DNA of 64,000 bases from Pseudomonas sp. Irchel s3f7 (GCF_900187615.1 NZ_FYDO01000001.1:62001-126000), one strand, 5' to 3'; shown: positions 18,371-26,996, counted from the first letter of the stretch. Numbers and translations are program-made. The notes: generated by a model from the sequence alone, not told the origin.

Positions 18371-19513
18371 ATGAAAATAGTGATCGCCCCCGATTCGTTC
18401 AAAGACAGCCTCAGCGCGCAAGGTGCGGCCGATGCCATTGCCAAGGGGTTGACCGAGGTCTGGCCGGATGCACAGTTGATCAAATGCGCGATGGCCGATG
18501 GCGGGGAAGGGACTGTCGCGGCGATTCTTGCAGTCTGCGGTGGCGAACTGCGCCACATCGTGGTGAGAGGACCACTGGGCACACCCATGAACGCCAAGTG
18601 GGGCTGGTTACCTGACAGCCGCACCGCCATCATCGAAATGGCCGAAGCCAGCGGCCTGCAATTGGTGCCGCCGGGTGAGCGCGACGCGTGTATCAGCAGC
18701 ACTTACGGCACGGGCGAGTTGATTCGCGAGGCGCTGAAGGCCCGTGCAAAACGGGTGATTCTGGCGATTGGTGGCAGCGCGACCAATGACGCTGGTGCCG
18801 GCGCGATGCAGGCGTTAGGGGTGCAACTGTCCGATGGCCAGGGTATGCCGCTGGCACCGGGCGGGCTCGCGTTGGCGCGATTGACGCACATCGACCTCAG
18901 TGACCTCGACCCGCGCCTGGCCGGTGTGCGGTTCGACATCGCGGCAGACGTAGACAACCCGCTGTGCGGCCCCCACGGTGCCTCGGCGATTTTCGGCCCG
19001 CAGAAAGGCGCTTCGCCGGAGCAGGTTGAACAGCTGGATCAAGCGCTGGACCATTTCGCTGGGCTCTGTGCAAAAGCCTTGAAAAAAGATGTGCGCGACG
19101 AGCCGGGCAGCGGGGCGGCGGGCGGTTTGGGATTCGCCGCCAAGGCGTTTTTGGGGGCGCAATTCAAGTCCGGGGTGGACGTGGTCGCGGAAATGGTGGG
19201 TCTGGCAGAAGCGGTCGCGGGCGCCGATCTGGTGATCACCGGCGAGGGCCGTTTCGACGCGCAAACCTTGCGCGGCAAGACACCCATGGGTGTGGCGCGC
19301 ATTGCCAAGGCACACGGCGTGCCGGTGATCGTCATCGCCGGAACATTGGGCGAGGATTATCAAGAGTTGTACGAGCATGGCATCGATGCCGCGTTTTCCC
19401 TGTCGAGTGGGCCGATGACCTTGCAGGAAGCCTGTGACCAGGCGCCGCGCTTGCTGCGTGAACGGGCGAGAGATATTGCTCGCGTGTGGCGGCTGGCATC
19501 ACGACCGGTTTGA
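18371..19513 (+). CDS. garK: Glycerate 2-kinase
   Basis: 380 aa, the normal length for the bacterial GarK/GlxK family. Phosphorylates D-glycerate with ATP to 2-phosphoglycerate, feeding lower glycolysis. Signatures: MKIVIAPDSFKDSLSA at the N-terminus, CAMADGGEGTV, AIGGSATNDAGAGAMQALG, and ITGEGRFDAQTLRGK. AGGAG stands before the ATG. It sits in the locus with the CdaR-type regulator and truncated transporter, so glycerate probably now arises internally or through another carrier. Confidence 0.94.
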   Translation: MKIVIAPDSFKDSLSAQGAADAIAKGLTEVWPDAQLIKCAMADGGEGTVAAILAVCGGELRHIVVRGPLGTPMNAKWGWLPDSRTAIIEMAEASGLQLVPPGERDACISSTYGTGELIREALKARAKRVILAIGGSATNDAGAGAMQALGVQLSDGQGMPLAPGGLALARLTHIDLSDLDPRLAGVRFDIAADVDNPLCGPHGASAIFGPQKGASPEQVEQLDQALDHFAGLCAKALKKDVRDEPGSGAAGGLGFAAKAFLGAQFKSGVDVVAEMVGLAEAVAGADLVITGEGRFDAQTLRGKTPMGVARIAKAHGVPVIVIAGTLGEDYQELYEHGIDAAFSLSSGPMTLQEACDQAPRLLRERARDIARVWRLASRPV

Positions 19514-19519
19514 TTGACC

Positions 19520-19610
19520 TGTGGCGAGGGAGCTTGCTCGCGCTGGGTTGTGTAACAGCCCCAAAACGACGGCTGCTGCGCAACCGAACGGGAGCAAGCT
19601 CCCTCGCCAC
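19520..19610. repeat. Inverted REP-like pair, GAGGGAGC variant
   Basis: GTGGCGAGGGAGCTTGCTC and its complement GAGCAAGCTCCCTCGCCAC, separated by about 50 bp, after garK. Confidence 0.85.
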
Positions 19611-19635
19611 AAAAGCCCTGCTTCTGTGAGCCGCT

Positions 19636-19995
19636 CTATTCGGGTGGGTCGATCTGGTCCAGCAAGCGGTTGGCGGTGATCTCCGCCAGCATCACGCTGT
19701 TGGAAATGCCCAGCAGGGCATTGCGCGATCCACCGTCCAGCAAGTCCACCAAGTGATGCACCATCACATCCACCGACGCCAGTGTCTCGACCAGGTATAC
19801 CGCGAGGGTTTCGCTCGTGGCTTGCGGGTCGACGCTGAACAGCGTGCTGGGTGCGCGCGGGGTGGCCTTGATGTCGGCGATGGAGGGGAAGTGGAAATCG
19901 AGGGCGCGTTCGGCGGCTTCGTTGAGTTTGGTGGCGTCGGGTTCGTAGGGGGAGGTCGGATCGGTGTCCGGCGGGTTTGGGGTTACCTTGAGCAT
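19636..19995 (-). CDS. Small Pseudomonas protein, DUF6124/DUF3077-like
   Basis: 119 aa, acidic, no membrane segment. It opens MLKVTPNPPDTDPTSPYEPD, an N-terminus I associate with small pseudomonad DUF6124/DUF3077 proteins, then a variable linker and a helical C-terminal part (TLASVDVMVHHLVDLLDGG). Function unknown. GAGG lies 9 nt before the ATG. What stands out is its 5' side: about 350 nt of nested inverted repeats, one arm of which pairs with the ribosome-binding site, so translation is probably controlled by RNA structure. Confidence 0.75.
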   Translation of the reverse strand: MLKVTPNPPDTDPTSPYEPDATKLNEAAERALDFHFPSIADIKATPRAPSTLFSVDPQATSETLAVYLVETLASVDVMVHHLVDLLDGGSRNALLGISNSVMLAEITANRLLDQIDPPE

Positions 19996-19997
19996 AA

Positions 19998-20348
19998 GCT
20001 AGATCCTCAAATGGAGCGCCGTCCCTTTCGCGACTAAACGAATGGGGAGGCAGCTGTGCGCAGGTTAGTCGACCGGGGATCTAGCAAACCGGCGCGCCCT
20101 AAGGCGCCCTGCGCACAGCCACCATCGAGTACAAGCATCGGAATGCCTGACTGATCGCGCTTGTGCACTTCGCTAAAACCACCGGGCGACTAAACCCGAT
20201 CACTGACAATCAGTGACCCGATTCAAGTTACCGACGACCCCCAAGGTGCACAAGCCGGCGGATTCTGGCGTACCCGTAGGCAACGGCGCAAGGTCTTGTA
20301 GCTTTCATCAAGTAACCTACAGCGCTTTTAAACAAGCCCCTGCGCCGT
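19998..20348 (-). ncRNA. Highly structured 5' leader with alternative pairings (candidate cis-regulatory RNA)
   Basis: Read on the minus strand toward the gene starting at 19995. Perfect inverted repeats: 20283-20290/20341-20348 (8 bp) enclosing the small hairpins 20297-20301/20317-20321 and 20324-20327/20334-20337; 20159-20168/20246-20255 (10 bp) enclosing hairpins 20183-20186/20195-20198 and 20200-20206/20210-20216; 20053-20064/20108-20119 (12 bp); 20031-20037/20065-20071 (7 bp); and 19998-20006/20077-20085 (9 bp), whose proximal arm covers part of the Shine-Dalgarno. The 12-bp helix crosses the 7-bp helix, so the two are alternatives or a pseudoknot. The loop of hairpin 20183-20198 repeats CGACTAA, giving 20065-20071 a second partner. 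I do not recognise an Rfam family. Confidence 0.6.
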
Positions 20349-20432
20349 GATGCTTGACACGCGAAATCGCAATCACCTCTAGGGACATCGACGTTAACTG
20401 CACCGGAAGAAATCCGACGAATAACCGCAGGT

Positions 20433-20452
20433 ACCTGTCAACTTTGACAGTT
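20433..20452. promoter_or_regulatory. Lux-box-like palindrome upstream of the 659-aa gene
   Basis: ACCTGTCAACTTTGACAGTT has the CT-N12-AG form of LuxR-type boxes with inner arms CTGTCAA/TTGACAG. It lies 146 bp before the start codon at 20599. A near-identical site occurs at 37498-37517. Confidence 0.5.
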
Positions 20453-20598
20453 ACGCCATTTCGTAAATCGCTGTTTACTGTTCCCACGCGCAGAACGACG
20501 GGAAGCGTGAACGTAGTGCCCGATATTTTCGGTCTGCTTTTCGAGCCTATGCGCCTCGCAATATCCGGGGCGACAGGTGTGAATAACGGAGAGCGAAC

Positions 20599-22578
20599 AT
20601 GGCAGGTTCAGATAAAAAAGAACAAAGGCTTGATGCAGGTAAATCCACGGCCGGCGGGAATGTGCCTTTTGTGGTCCAGGACCCGGATGTCAGCCACATT
20701 GTGATAGATGCAACGGGACTCATTCTCCGCAAGACGCTTGATACCGATCAAACAATAACCATAAACACCTGGAGCGGTTCGCTTCCGACTAATCCTGACT
20801 ATACGGAATATTTCAGGCTCCAGATTGCGCGTGCGAACAGTAACGAATGGACGCTTGTTGGAACGGAACATACCTACGTTGGAGGGGCCACATGGGTGCC
20901 ACTGGTATTCACCCTCACGAGTGCCTGGTTTCTGGAGCCTGAAAATGAAGGCGGCTTTGATCTCAGATATGAACATCAAAACTATAATGAAACACAAGAC
21001 CATTCTGGCCGTGTTCGTATCTTTATCGACAAAATCCCGCCCAACGGCGCGACCCCTCCGAGTAAAATGGTGTTCACGTTCACGCCTCCGATTACAGATG
21101 CCACGTTCGGTACGGATGACTTCCTCGAGGCGACGATTCCCAACTGGACCGGCGATGCCGTGGGGACTCATGTCGCCTTCGCATGGCTGAAAGATGAGTT
21201 GCCCGAGGATCCTGAAGAAATCGTTTTTATTGGACCCGTACCCATTCTTGGCGGCGGCAAGGTACAAATTCCGAAAGTCAAATTCATCGAGGCAGGGGAT
21301 GGCCTGTGCTGTGGCGGTTATGTCCTGATCGACAAGGCTGGCAATATCAGCGGGTTGTCCCGGTACGAACTCATCTCCGTGGCACTTGACGTTCTGCCTC
21401 TCCCACCGTTGTCAAAACCCACCGTGTTAGACCCGACCCCTGCTGATGGGGAGCTTCGCCGCGAGGATATTATCGATGGCGTGCTGAAGGTTCATCTTGA
21501 CCACGTCAACAACGGTAAGAACACCGACATCGTCGTTGTCGAATGGGAGGGCCGGAAGATCGAACCCGGAACGCCTCTGGGGGCGAATCCCTCCGGCGGG
21601 TTTGAAATTCTGGTGCCATGGAACATGATTCTGCAGGCCTATGGAAACGCGAAGGGACCCGTCGATACGAAGGTTAGCTACACAGTATTTCGTGGTGTAG
21701 AACCCTTTCCTTCGGTTGTGGAAACCATCAAATGCAACCTGTCCATCCCCGGCCCGGTCAACCCGAACCCGGAGCCTGGAAACCCCAATCTGGAAGTGGT
21801 CAATATTGTGGGTAAATCAGATGACCCTAATAAATTGATCGATACCGATGAGGATGAGGATGTCTTCGCCAAAATAAAGCTTGTTACGCCGCTGGAGGAT
21901 GGAGATACGTATCAGGTCATGTGGAACGGAACACCCATTGGCGATCCGCGTGTGATCGATCTCACCGACGACGAGGTGGGGGACACTATCGAAATCCCGC
22001 TTGACTGGGACATCATCCGCGGCGAAGGCCCGGATATTGCCATGCCGGTGTGGTACGTGCTGACCCATGCAGATCATGCCAATCCACAAGAACCCAAGCT
22101 CTGTACACCCGTCGACATTCAGTTCTTGGTGCTGAAATTGCCGCCTGCCGAACCGCTGCATCCCAGCAGCGTCGGCAACTTAAACTGCAATTCATTGCGC
22201 TGGAATGCTGGCGGCACCGAATACGGCTTTGAGTACCGGATTCCACCGAGTGCTCATCTGAAGCCGGGCGATGACGTAGAAGTCGTGTGGAATGCTTATA
22301 AGGACTTCAACGATCCTTCGACAATTATCTCCGACGCCCAGAAAAAGCACACCTTTACTGACATCACCGACGACCAGGCGCAAAACGGGATTGTCTGGCT
22401 TATCGAACCCTATGCCACTCACATCCTGCCTATATTCGACGAAGACAATGTTATCGACTGGGGAAAAGGCAACGTGACCTACACCATCACGGGCAAACCC
22501 GCCGCTTCGCTACCACCCAACACCAAGGTCGGGCTGAATCAGGGTGAAGGGAGCTGCAACATTCCGACAAAACCTTGA
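20599..22578 (+). CDS. Large modular beta-rich protein of unknown function
   Basis: 659 aa, no signal peptide or TM helix. It appears to consist of three or four related modules of about 150-200 residues, each with strand-rich W/Y/V patterns and a shared logic of Asp-rich turn, 'PWNMI' or 'DWDII', then a 'Y.V' strand, for example FEILVPWNMILQAYG and IEIPLDWDIIRGEGPD. A Pro-rich hinge (PGPVNPNPEPGNPN) separates modules. The fold is probably Ig-like. GGAGAG stands before the ATG. The GC content is lower than in neighbours, suggesting acquisition. It lies between a structured leader and a LuxR-type gene and has a lux-box-like site upstream. A secreted or surface adhesin or effector is possible but unproven. 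Confidence 0.75.
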   Translation: MAGSDKKEQRLDAGKSTAGGNVPFVVQDPDVSHIVIDATGLILRKTLDTDQTITINTWSGSLPTNPDYTEYFRLQIARANSNEWTLVGTEHTYVGGATWVPLVFTLTSAWFLEPENEGGFDLRYEHQNYNETQDHSGRVRIFIDKIPPNGATPPSKMVFTFTPPITDATFGTDDFLEATIPNWTGDAVGTHVAFAWLKDELPEDPEEIVFIGPVPILGGGKVQIPKVKFIEAGDGLCCGGYVLIDKAGNISGLSRYELISVALDVLPLPPLSKPTVLDPTPADGELRREDIIDGVLKVHLDHVNNGKNTDIVVVEWEGRKIEPGTPLGANPSGGFEILVPWNMILQAYGNAKGPVDTKVSYTVFRGVEPFPSVVETIKCNLSIPGPVNPNPEPGNPNLEVVNIVGKSDDPNKLIDTDEDEDVFAKIKLVTPLEDGDTYQVMWNGTPIGDPRVIDLTDDEVGDTIEIPLDWDIIRGEGPDIAMPVWYVLTHADHANPQEPKLCTPVDIQFLVLKLPPAEPLHPSSVGNLNCNSLRWNAGGTEYGFEYRIPPSAHLKPGDDVEVVWNAYKDFNDPSTIISDAQKKHTFTDITDDQAQNGIVWLIEPYATHILPIFDEDNVIDWGKGNVTYTITGKPAASLPPNTKVGLNQGEGSCNIPTKP

Positions 22579-22719
22579 GCAACCACGTGCAACGGTAACG
22601 CCGGAAGGGAGGCGGGTGGCCGGGAGGGGGAGGGAAGTTGAGCGTGGGGGGGCTGGTACGAATTCATGCAATGCCTCAACAGGGATCAATGACGCCATGA
22701 CCACTGTTGCGGGACGGGT

Positions 22720-23004
22720 TCAGGGCATGTGAATCAAACCCTGCTCCAGCGCCCGGACGACTGCGGTCCAGCGCGAACTCACGCCGAATTTTCGGCGAAT
22801 GTTACAAAAGTGATAATTCACACCGGACTCGGTGCAACAGACGATCCGGCTGATCTCCCAGGACGACTTGCCGGCGGCGCTCCACTGCAAGACTTCTTTT
22901 TCGCGGTTGGTGAGCTTGATCGCGGGTGCTATTTGGTTTTCCTGGGGCTCTGGGTTGATCTGGGCTGGCGATGAACGAACTGCGGTGGTGTGTGGTTGAA
23001 ACAT
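22720..23004 (-). CDS. LuxR-type HTH-only regulator, no autoinducer domain
   Basis: 94 aa from ATG 23004, preceded by GGGAG; an earlier in-frame ATG at 23019 has no ribosome site. Residues about 30-92 are a complete GerE/LuxR HTH: LTNREKEVLQWSAAGKSSWE, then a recognition helix and AVVRALEQGLI. The GKSSWEIS motif is typical of quorum-sensing (AHL-binding) LuxR members rather than NarL-type ones, yet the N-terminal ligand domain is absent. It could act constitutively or be controlled by its own level. A lux-box-like element lies 149 bp upstream, and the convergent neighbour also has one. Confidence 0.85.
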   Translation of the reverse strand: MFQPHTTAVRSSPAQINPEPQENQIAPAIKLTNREKEVLQWSAAGKSSWEISRIVCCTESGVNYHFCNIRRKFGVSSRWTAVVRALEQGLIHMP

Positions 23005-23367
23005 GGTGGAGTCTCCCATTCATCATCATTGACGGCGTGGGCGCGGCGGAATCTTCCTACATCGTAATGGCATGGTTCGCGCGGCCGTTTTTCAAGCCTG
23101 GTGGTGGGGCTTGAGGCACGGTTTTTTTATAGCGCTGATCAATCTTTTTGGCACCTGTCAGAAATTACAGGTGGCGCACTTTAACCAGCTATTAGGTGAA
23201 GGACTGTCAGCGAAGACGGCCTGAGTTGTGGGAGATTTCCTTGTTTAGTCCGTGTCCTACAGAGGCGGTGTAAGTTTTTACCGTCCGTCGATTCACACAC
23301 AGAGCTGGCGTGTTCGGCGATTTCAGATAGGGTTGAGCTCAGGATTTTCGCGCAACAGGAGCAGACC
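23005..23367. other. Divergent intergenic region, luxR-type gene to aminotransferase
   Basis: About 360 bp without a credible gene. Apart from the lux-box-like palindrome at 23153-23172 it holds a T-run near 23122-23128 and no terminator. CAGGAG at 23355-23360 is the ribosome site of the aminotransferase. Confidence 0.5.
23153..23172. promoter_or_regulatory. Lux-box-like palindrome upstream of the LuxR-type gene
   Basis: ACCTGTCAGAAATTACAGGT has perfect ACCTGT/ACAGGT outer arms and agrees at 15 of 20 positions with the classical Vibrio fischeri lux box (ACCTG-N10-CAGGT type). It lies between the divergent LuxR-type gene (149 bp away) and the aminotransferase gene. Confidence 0.55.
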
Positions 23368-24624
23368 ATGCGCTATTCAGCCTTGACCCAACGCATCGCC
23401 GGTGACGGAGCGGCGGCCTGGCAGATTCATGATCGAGCATTGGAGTTACGCGCACAGGGTGTCGATGTGTTGCTACTTTCGATTGGTGATCCGGATTTCG
23501 ATACACCGCGGCCCATCGTTCAGGCCGCGATCGACAGCTTGCTGGCCGGCGACACGCACTATCCAGAAGTGCGTGGCAGCGCCGGGCTGCGCAATAGCAT
23601 CGCCCGCCGTCATCGGCAACGCAGCGGTCAAGTGGTAGAGGCCGAGCATGTCATCGTGTTTCCTGGCGCGCAGTGCGCGGTGTATTCGGTGGTGCAATGC
23701 CTGCTCGACCCGGGCGATGAAGTGATCGTCGCCGAACCGATGTACGTGACCTATGAAGGCGTGATCGGCGCTTGCGCGGCCACGGTGGTTGCCGTCCCCG
23801 TACGACCTGAAAACGGCTTTCGCGTCGATCCGGCGGATGTCGCGGCGCGTATTACGCCGAAGACTCGGGCGATCTTGCTCAACAGCCCTAACAACCCGTC
23901 CGGTGCCAGCCTGTCGCTGCCCATTTGGCAGGCACTGGCTGAGTTGTGCATTCGTCACGACCTGTGGCTGATCAGTGACGAGGTCTACAGCGACTTGCTG
24001 TTCGAGGGCGAGCACATCAGCCCCGCGAGTTTGCCGGGCATGGCCGAACGCACCGCGACCATCAACAGCCTGTCCAAGTCCCACGCCATGAGTGGGTGGC
24101 GGGTCGGCTGGGTGATCGGGCCGAAACCCATGGCCGATCATTTGGTCAATCTGTCCTTGAGCATGTTGTTCGGCATTCCGGATTTTGTGCAGAACGCCGC
24201 GCAATTGGCGCTCGATCATGACCTGCCGGAAGTGGCGTCGATGCGCGAGGAATATCGGCAGCGACGTGATCTGGTGTGCTCAAGTTTGGGCCAATGTCCT
24301 GGCCTTCGGCCTGTTCGACCAGATGGTGGGATGTTCGTGATGGTCGATGTGCGCCAGACCGGACTTTCCGCCCAGCATTTTGCCGAGCGACTGCTCGAAG
24401 GTTATGGCGTTTCAGTGCTGGCGGGTGAAGCGTTTGGACCGAGCGCCGCAGGGTATATCCGCATCGGCCTGGTGGTGGACCAAACCAGGCTGGCCGATGC
24501 CTGCCGGCGTATGGCGTTGTGTGCTGCGGGTTTGCTGATATCGCAAGTGACGTTGGCGGTAACACAACCTTCTGGTGCAGTCAGTCGCGGTTGTAGGAGC
24601 AAGCTTGCTCGCGAAGGCCGTTAA
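23368..24624 (+). CDS. PLP-dependent class I/II aminotransferase (arginine--pyruvate transaminase-like)
   Basis: 418 aa. The core of about 395 residues is a fold-type I aminotransferase: LLSIGDPDFDTP near the start, NSPNNPSGASL, then DEVYSDLLFEGE and SLSKSHAMSGWRVGW, where the Lys of SLSKS forms the Schiff base with PLP, and an IRIGLV block near the C-terminus. It resembles AruH of the arginine transaminase pathway, but the aru neighbours are absent, so the substrate is open. The last residues (CRSKLAREGR) are encoded by a REP element: the natural stop appears lost and translation runs into the repeat. Confidence 0.85.
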   Translation: MRYSALTQRIAGDGAAAWQIHDRALELRAQGVDVLLLSIGDPDFDTPRPIVQAAIDSLLAGDTHYPEVRGSAGLRNSIARRHRQRSGQVVEAEHVIVFPGAQCAVYSVVQCLLDPGDEVIVAEPMYVTYEGVIGACAATVVAVPVRPENGFRVDPADVAARITPKTRAILLNSPNNPSGASLSLPIWQALAELCIRHDLWLISDEVYSDLLFEGEHISPASLPGMAERTATINSLSKSHAMSGWRVGWVIGPKPMADHLVNLSLSMLFGIPDFVQNAAQLALDHDLPEVASMREEYRQRRDLVCSSLGQCPGLRPVRPDGGMFVMVDVRQTGLSAQHFAERLLEGYGVSVLAGEAFGPSAAGYIRIGLVVDQTRLADACRRMALCAAGLLISQVTLAVTQPSGAVSRGCRSKLAREGR

Positions 24625-24692
24625 CGATACCGCGTGCACGCCGGATGAACGCGGCGTTGTTGAGACCATCGCGAGCAAGCGTGCTCCTACGA
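24591..24692. repeat. Inverted REP pair overlapping the aminotransferase 3' end
   Basis: TTGTAGGAGCAAGCTTGCTC (24591) and its near-complement ending at 24692. The left copy provides the last codons of the aminotransferase. Confidence 0.85.
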
Positions 24693-24704
24693 GCGATCAG
24701 GATC

Positions 24705-25688
24705 TCAGGCCATCCACACCTCGGTATTCACCAGATTCGCCGGCCGCTCACCGGCCAGCGCCGCCAGCAGATTGTCCACCGCACACCTGGCCATCGCTTC
24801 CCGCGTTTCATGGGTGGCCGAACCGATGTGCGGGGTCGCCACCACATTGTTCAACTGCAACAACGGTGAGTCAGGGTTCAGCGGTTCGCGCTCGAATACA
24901 TCCAGGCCCGCTGCGCGAATCTGCCCTCCACGCAAGGCCTCGATCAACGCCGCTTCGTCGACGACTTTGCCCCGGGAAATGTTGATGAAGATGCTGTCGC
25001 GCCGCATCAGCGCAAACTGCTCGGCACCGATCAGGCCCTCGGTTTCGGCGGTCAGCGGCAAGGTCAGGCAAACGAAATCCGCTTGCTGTAATAGCTCGCC
25101 AAGGCTGCGGTACTGCGCATTGAATCGCTGCTCGACCGCCGGTTTCGGCGAATGGCTGTGGTAGATCACCGGCATGCCAAAGCCGAAATGCCCGCGCTGG
25201 GCTAAGGCCTCGCCAATGCGCCCCATGCCGATGATGCCCAGGGTTTTACCGTGCACGTCACTGCCGAAATGTGCGGGGCCGATGTTGCGTTTCCATTCGC
25301 CGGCGCGAACGAGATTCGCCAGTTCGACCACGCGCCGGGCGGTGGCGAGGATCAGCGCGAAACCGGTGTCGGCGGTGGTTTCAGTCAGCACGTCGGGGGT
25401 GTTGCTGAGCAGGATGCGCCGCTCGGTGAGGTAGTCGATGTCGTAGTTGTCGACGCCCACCGAGACACTGGCAATGGCTTCGAGGTGCGGCGCCCGGTCC
25501 AGCAATTCGGCATCCAGTTTCAGGCTGGCGCCGAGCAAACCGTGGGCGCGGGGCAGGGCGTCGCGCAGTGTTGCCATGCCTTGCGCATCAAGGCTGTCGA
25601 TCAGCGTGACTTCAGCCTGCTCGTGCAGGCGAGCCATGAGCAGCGGCGAAAGTTTTTTGTACAGAACGACCTGCTTTTTCATCTTCAT
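24705..25688 (-). CDS. kguD: 2-ketogluconate-6-phosphate reductase
   Basis: 327 aa D-2-hydroxyacid dehydrogenase. Reduces 2-keto-6-phosphogluconate to 6-phosphogluconate, the last step before the Entner-Doudoroff pathway. The NAD(P) motif GIIGMGRIGEALA is central. The catalytic Arg is in NISRGKVVDE, the Glu in the DVFEREPL region, and the His in PHIGSATHET. SVGVDNYDIDYLTER and NTPDVLTE match KguD. It is the last gene of kguE-K-T-D, 15 bp after kguT, and a REP pair follows its stop. Confidence 0.93.
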   Translation of the reverse strand: MKMKKQVVLYKKLSPLLMARLHEQAEVTLIDSLDAQGMATLRDALPRAHGLLGASLKLDAELLDRAPHLEAIASVSVGVDNYDIDYLTERRILLSNTPDVLTETTADTGFALILATARRVVELANLVRAGEWKRNIGPAHFGSDVHGKTLGIIGMGRIGEALAQRGHFGFGMPVIYHSHSPKPAVEQRFNAQYRSLGELLQQADFVCLTLPLTAETEGLIGAEQFALMRRDSIFINISRGKVVDEAALIEALRGGQIRAAGLDVFEREPLNPDSPLLQLNNVVATPHIGSATHETREAMARCAVDNLLAALAGERPANLVNTEVWMA

Positions 25689-25703
25689 GATCTCAACTTC
25701 AAT

Positions 25704-26996
25704 TCAGGAATGGGCGGTGGCGGCACGCGCTATCGTAGGCCGCTCCCGGTCGCTGGCGCCGGGTTTGAGGAACACCGTCAGCACCACCGAAAGCATCAGC
25801 GCACCGCTCATCAACAGGTACGACGCGCCGGGCGAGCCAGTGGAGCTGTTGAGGTAACCGACCAGATAAGAACCGCCAAACGAACCGAGCGCGCCCATGC
25901 TGTTGATCAGCGCCATGGCGCCACCGGCGACGTTGGCTGGGAGGATTTCCGGGATGATTGCGAAGAACGGCCCGTACGGTGCGTACATGCAGGCGCCGGC
26001 GATCACCAGCAGCGTGTAGGACCACCAGAAATGTTCTGCGCCCAGCGCGTAGGAACCGTAGAAGGCAATGGAGGCGATCAGCAGCGGTGGCCAGACGAAA
26101 CGTTTACGTTTTTGCAGTTTGTCCGAACCCCAGGACACCAGCAGCATGCCGATGACGGCCGCCAGATAGGGCAACGACGACAGCCATCCGGCTTCGATCA
26201 TGTCCATTTGTGCACCGGCCTTGAGAATCGACGGCAGCCACAATACGAAGCCGTAGACGCCGATGCTCCAGCAGAAAAACTGCAAGGCCAGGATGATCAC
26301 CTTGGGCGAGCGGAACGCCTCGGCGTAGTTTTTTACCGCTTTGATGCCGACCTGTTCGGCGGCCAGGGCGCTTTCCAGATCCTGCTTTTCCTGGTCGCTG
26401 AGCCACTTGGCCTGGGCCGGACGATCATCCGCCAGGCGCCACCAAATGAATGCCCAGAGCACCGCCGGCAAACCTTCGACGATGAACATCCAGCGCCAGC
26501 TGTAATGCTGCACCAGATAGCCCGAGACTACCGACATCCAGAGCATGGTCACCGGGTTGCCGAGGATCAGGAAAGTGTTGGCCCGCGAGCGTTCGGCGCG
26601 AGTGAACCAGTGGCACAGGTAGATCAGCATCGCCGGCATCACCGCGGCTTCGACCACGCCGAGCATGAAGCGGATGACGATCAGCCAGTAGGCGTTGGAG
26701 ACGATGCCGGTCAATGTCGCCAGGCTGCCCCAGAGGATCAGGCTGACGAAAATCAGCTTCTTCACGCTGTGCTTTTGCGCGTAGATCGCCCCCGGGACCT
26801 GGAAGAAAAAGTACCCGAGGAAGAACAGCGCGCCGAGCAGTGAGGACAGTCCCGGGGTGATCATCAGGTCGGCGGCCATGCCCGATGCGGCGGCGAAACC
26901 GTAATTGGCACGATCCAGATACGCCAGGCTGTAGGTGATGAACACAATGGGCATGATGTACCACCAGCGGCGGGTGGCGAGCGTTGCGGTTTTCAT
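25704..26996 (-). CDS. kguT: 2-ketogluconate transporter, MFS
   Basis: 430 aa, 12 predicted helices, ACS-type MFS carrier of the inner membrane. Signatures include SLAYLDRANYGFAAASGM at the N-terminus and CHWFTRAERSRANTFLILG before helix 5. It imports 2-ketogluconate formed in the periplasm from glucose and gluconate. It lies between kguK and kguD on the same strand; a REP pair sits in the 94-bp gap after kguK and may set relative mRNA levels. Confidence 0.93.
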   Translation of the reverse strand: MKTATLATRRWWYIMPIVFITYSLAYLDRANYGFAAASGMAADLMITPGLSSLLGALFFLGYFFFQVPGAIYAQKHSVKKLIFVSLILWGSLATLTGIVSNAYWLIVIRFMLGVVEAAVMPAMLIYLCHWFTRAERSRANTFLILGNPVTMLWMSVVSGYLVQHYSWRWMFIVEGLPAVLWAFIWWRLADDRPAQAKWLSDQEKQDLESALAAEQVGIKAVKNYAEAFRSPKVIILALQFFCWSIGVYGFVLWLPSILKAGAQMDMIEAGWLSSLPYLAAVIGMLLVSWGSDKLQKRKRFVWPPLLIASIAFYGSYALGAEHFWWSYTLLVIAGACMYAPYGPFFAIIPEILPANVAGGAMALINSMGALGSFGGSYLVGYLNSSTGSPGASYLLMSGALMLSVVLTVFLKPGASDRERPTIARAATAHS

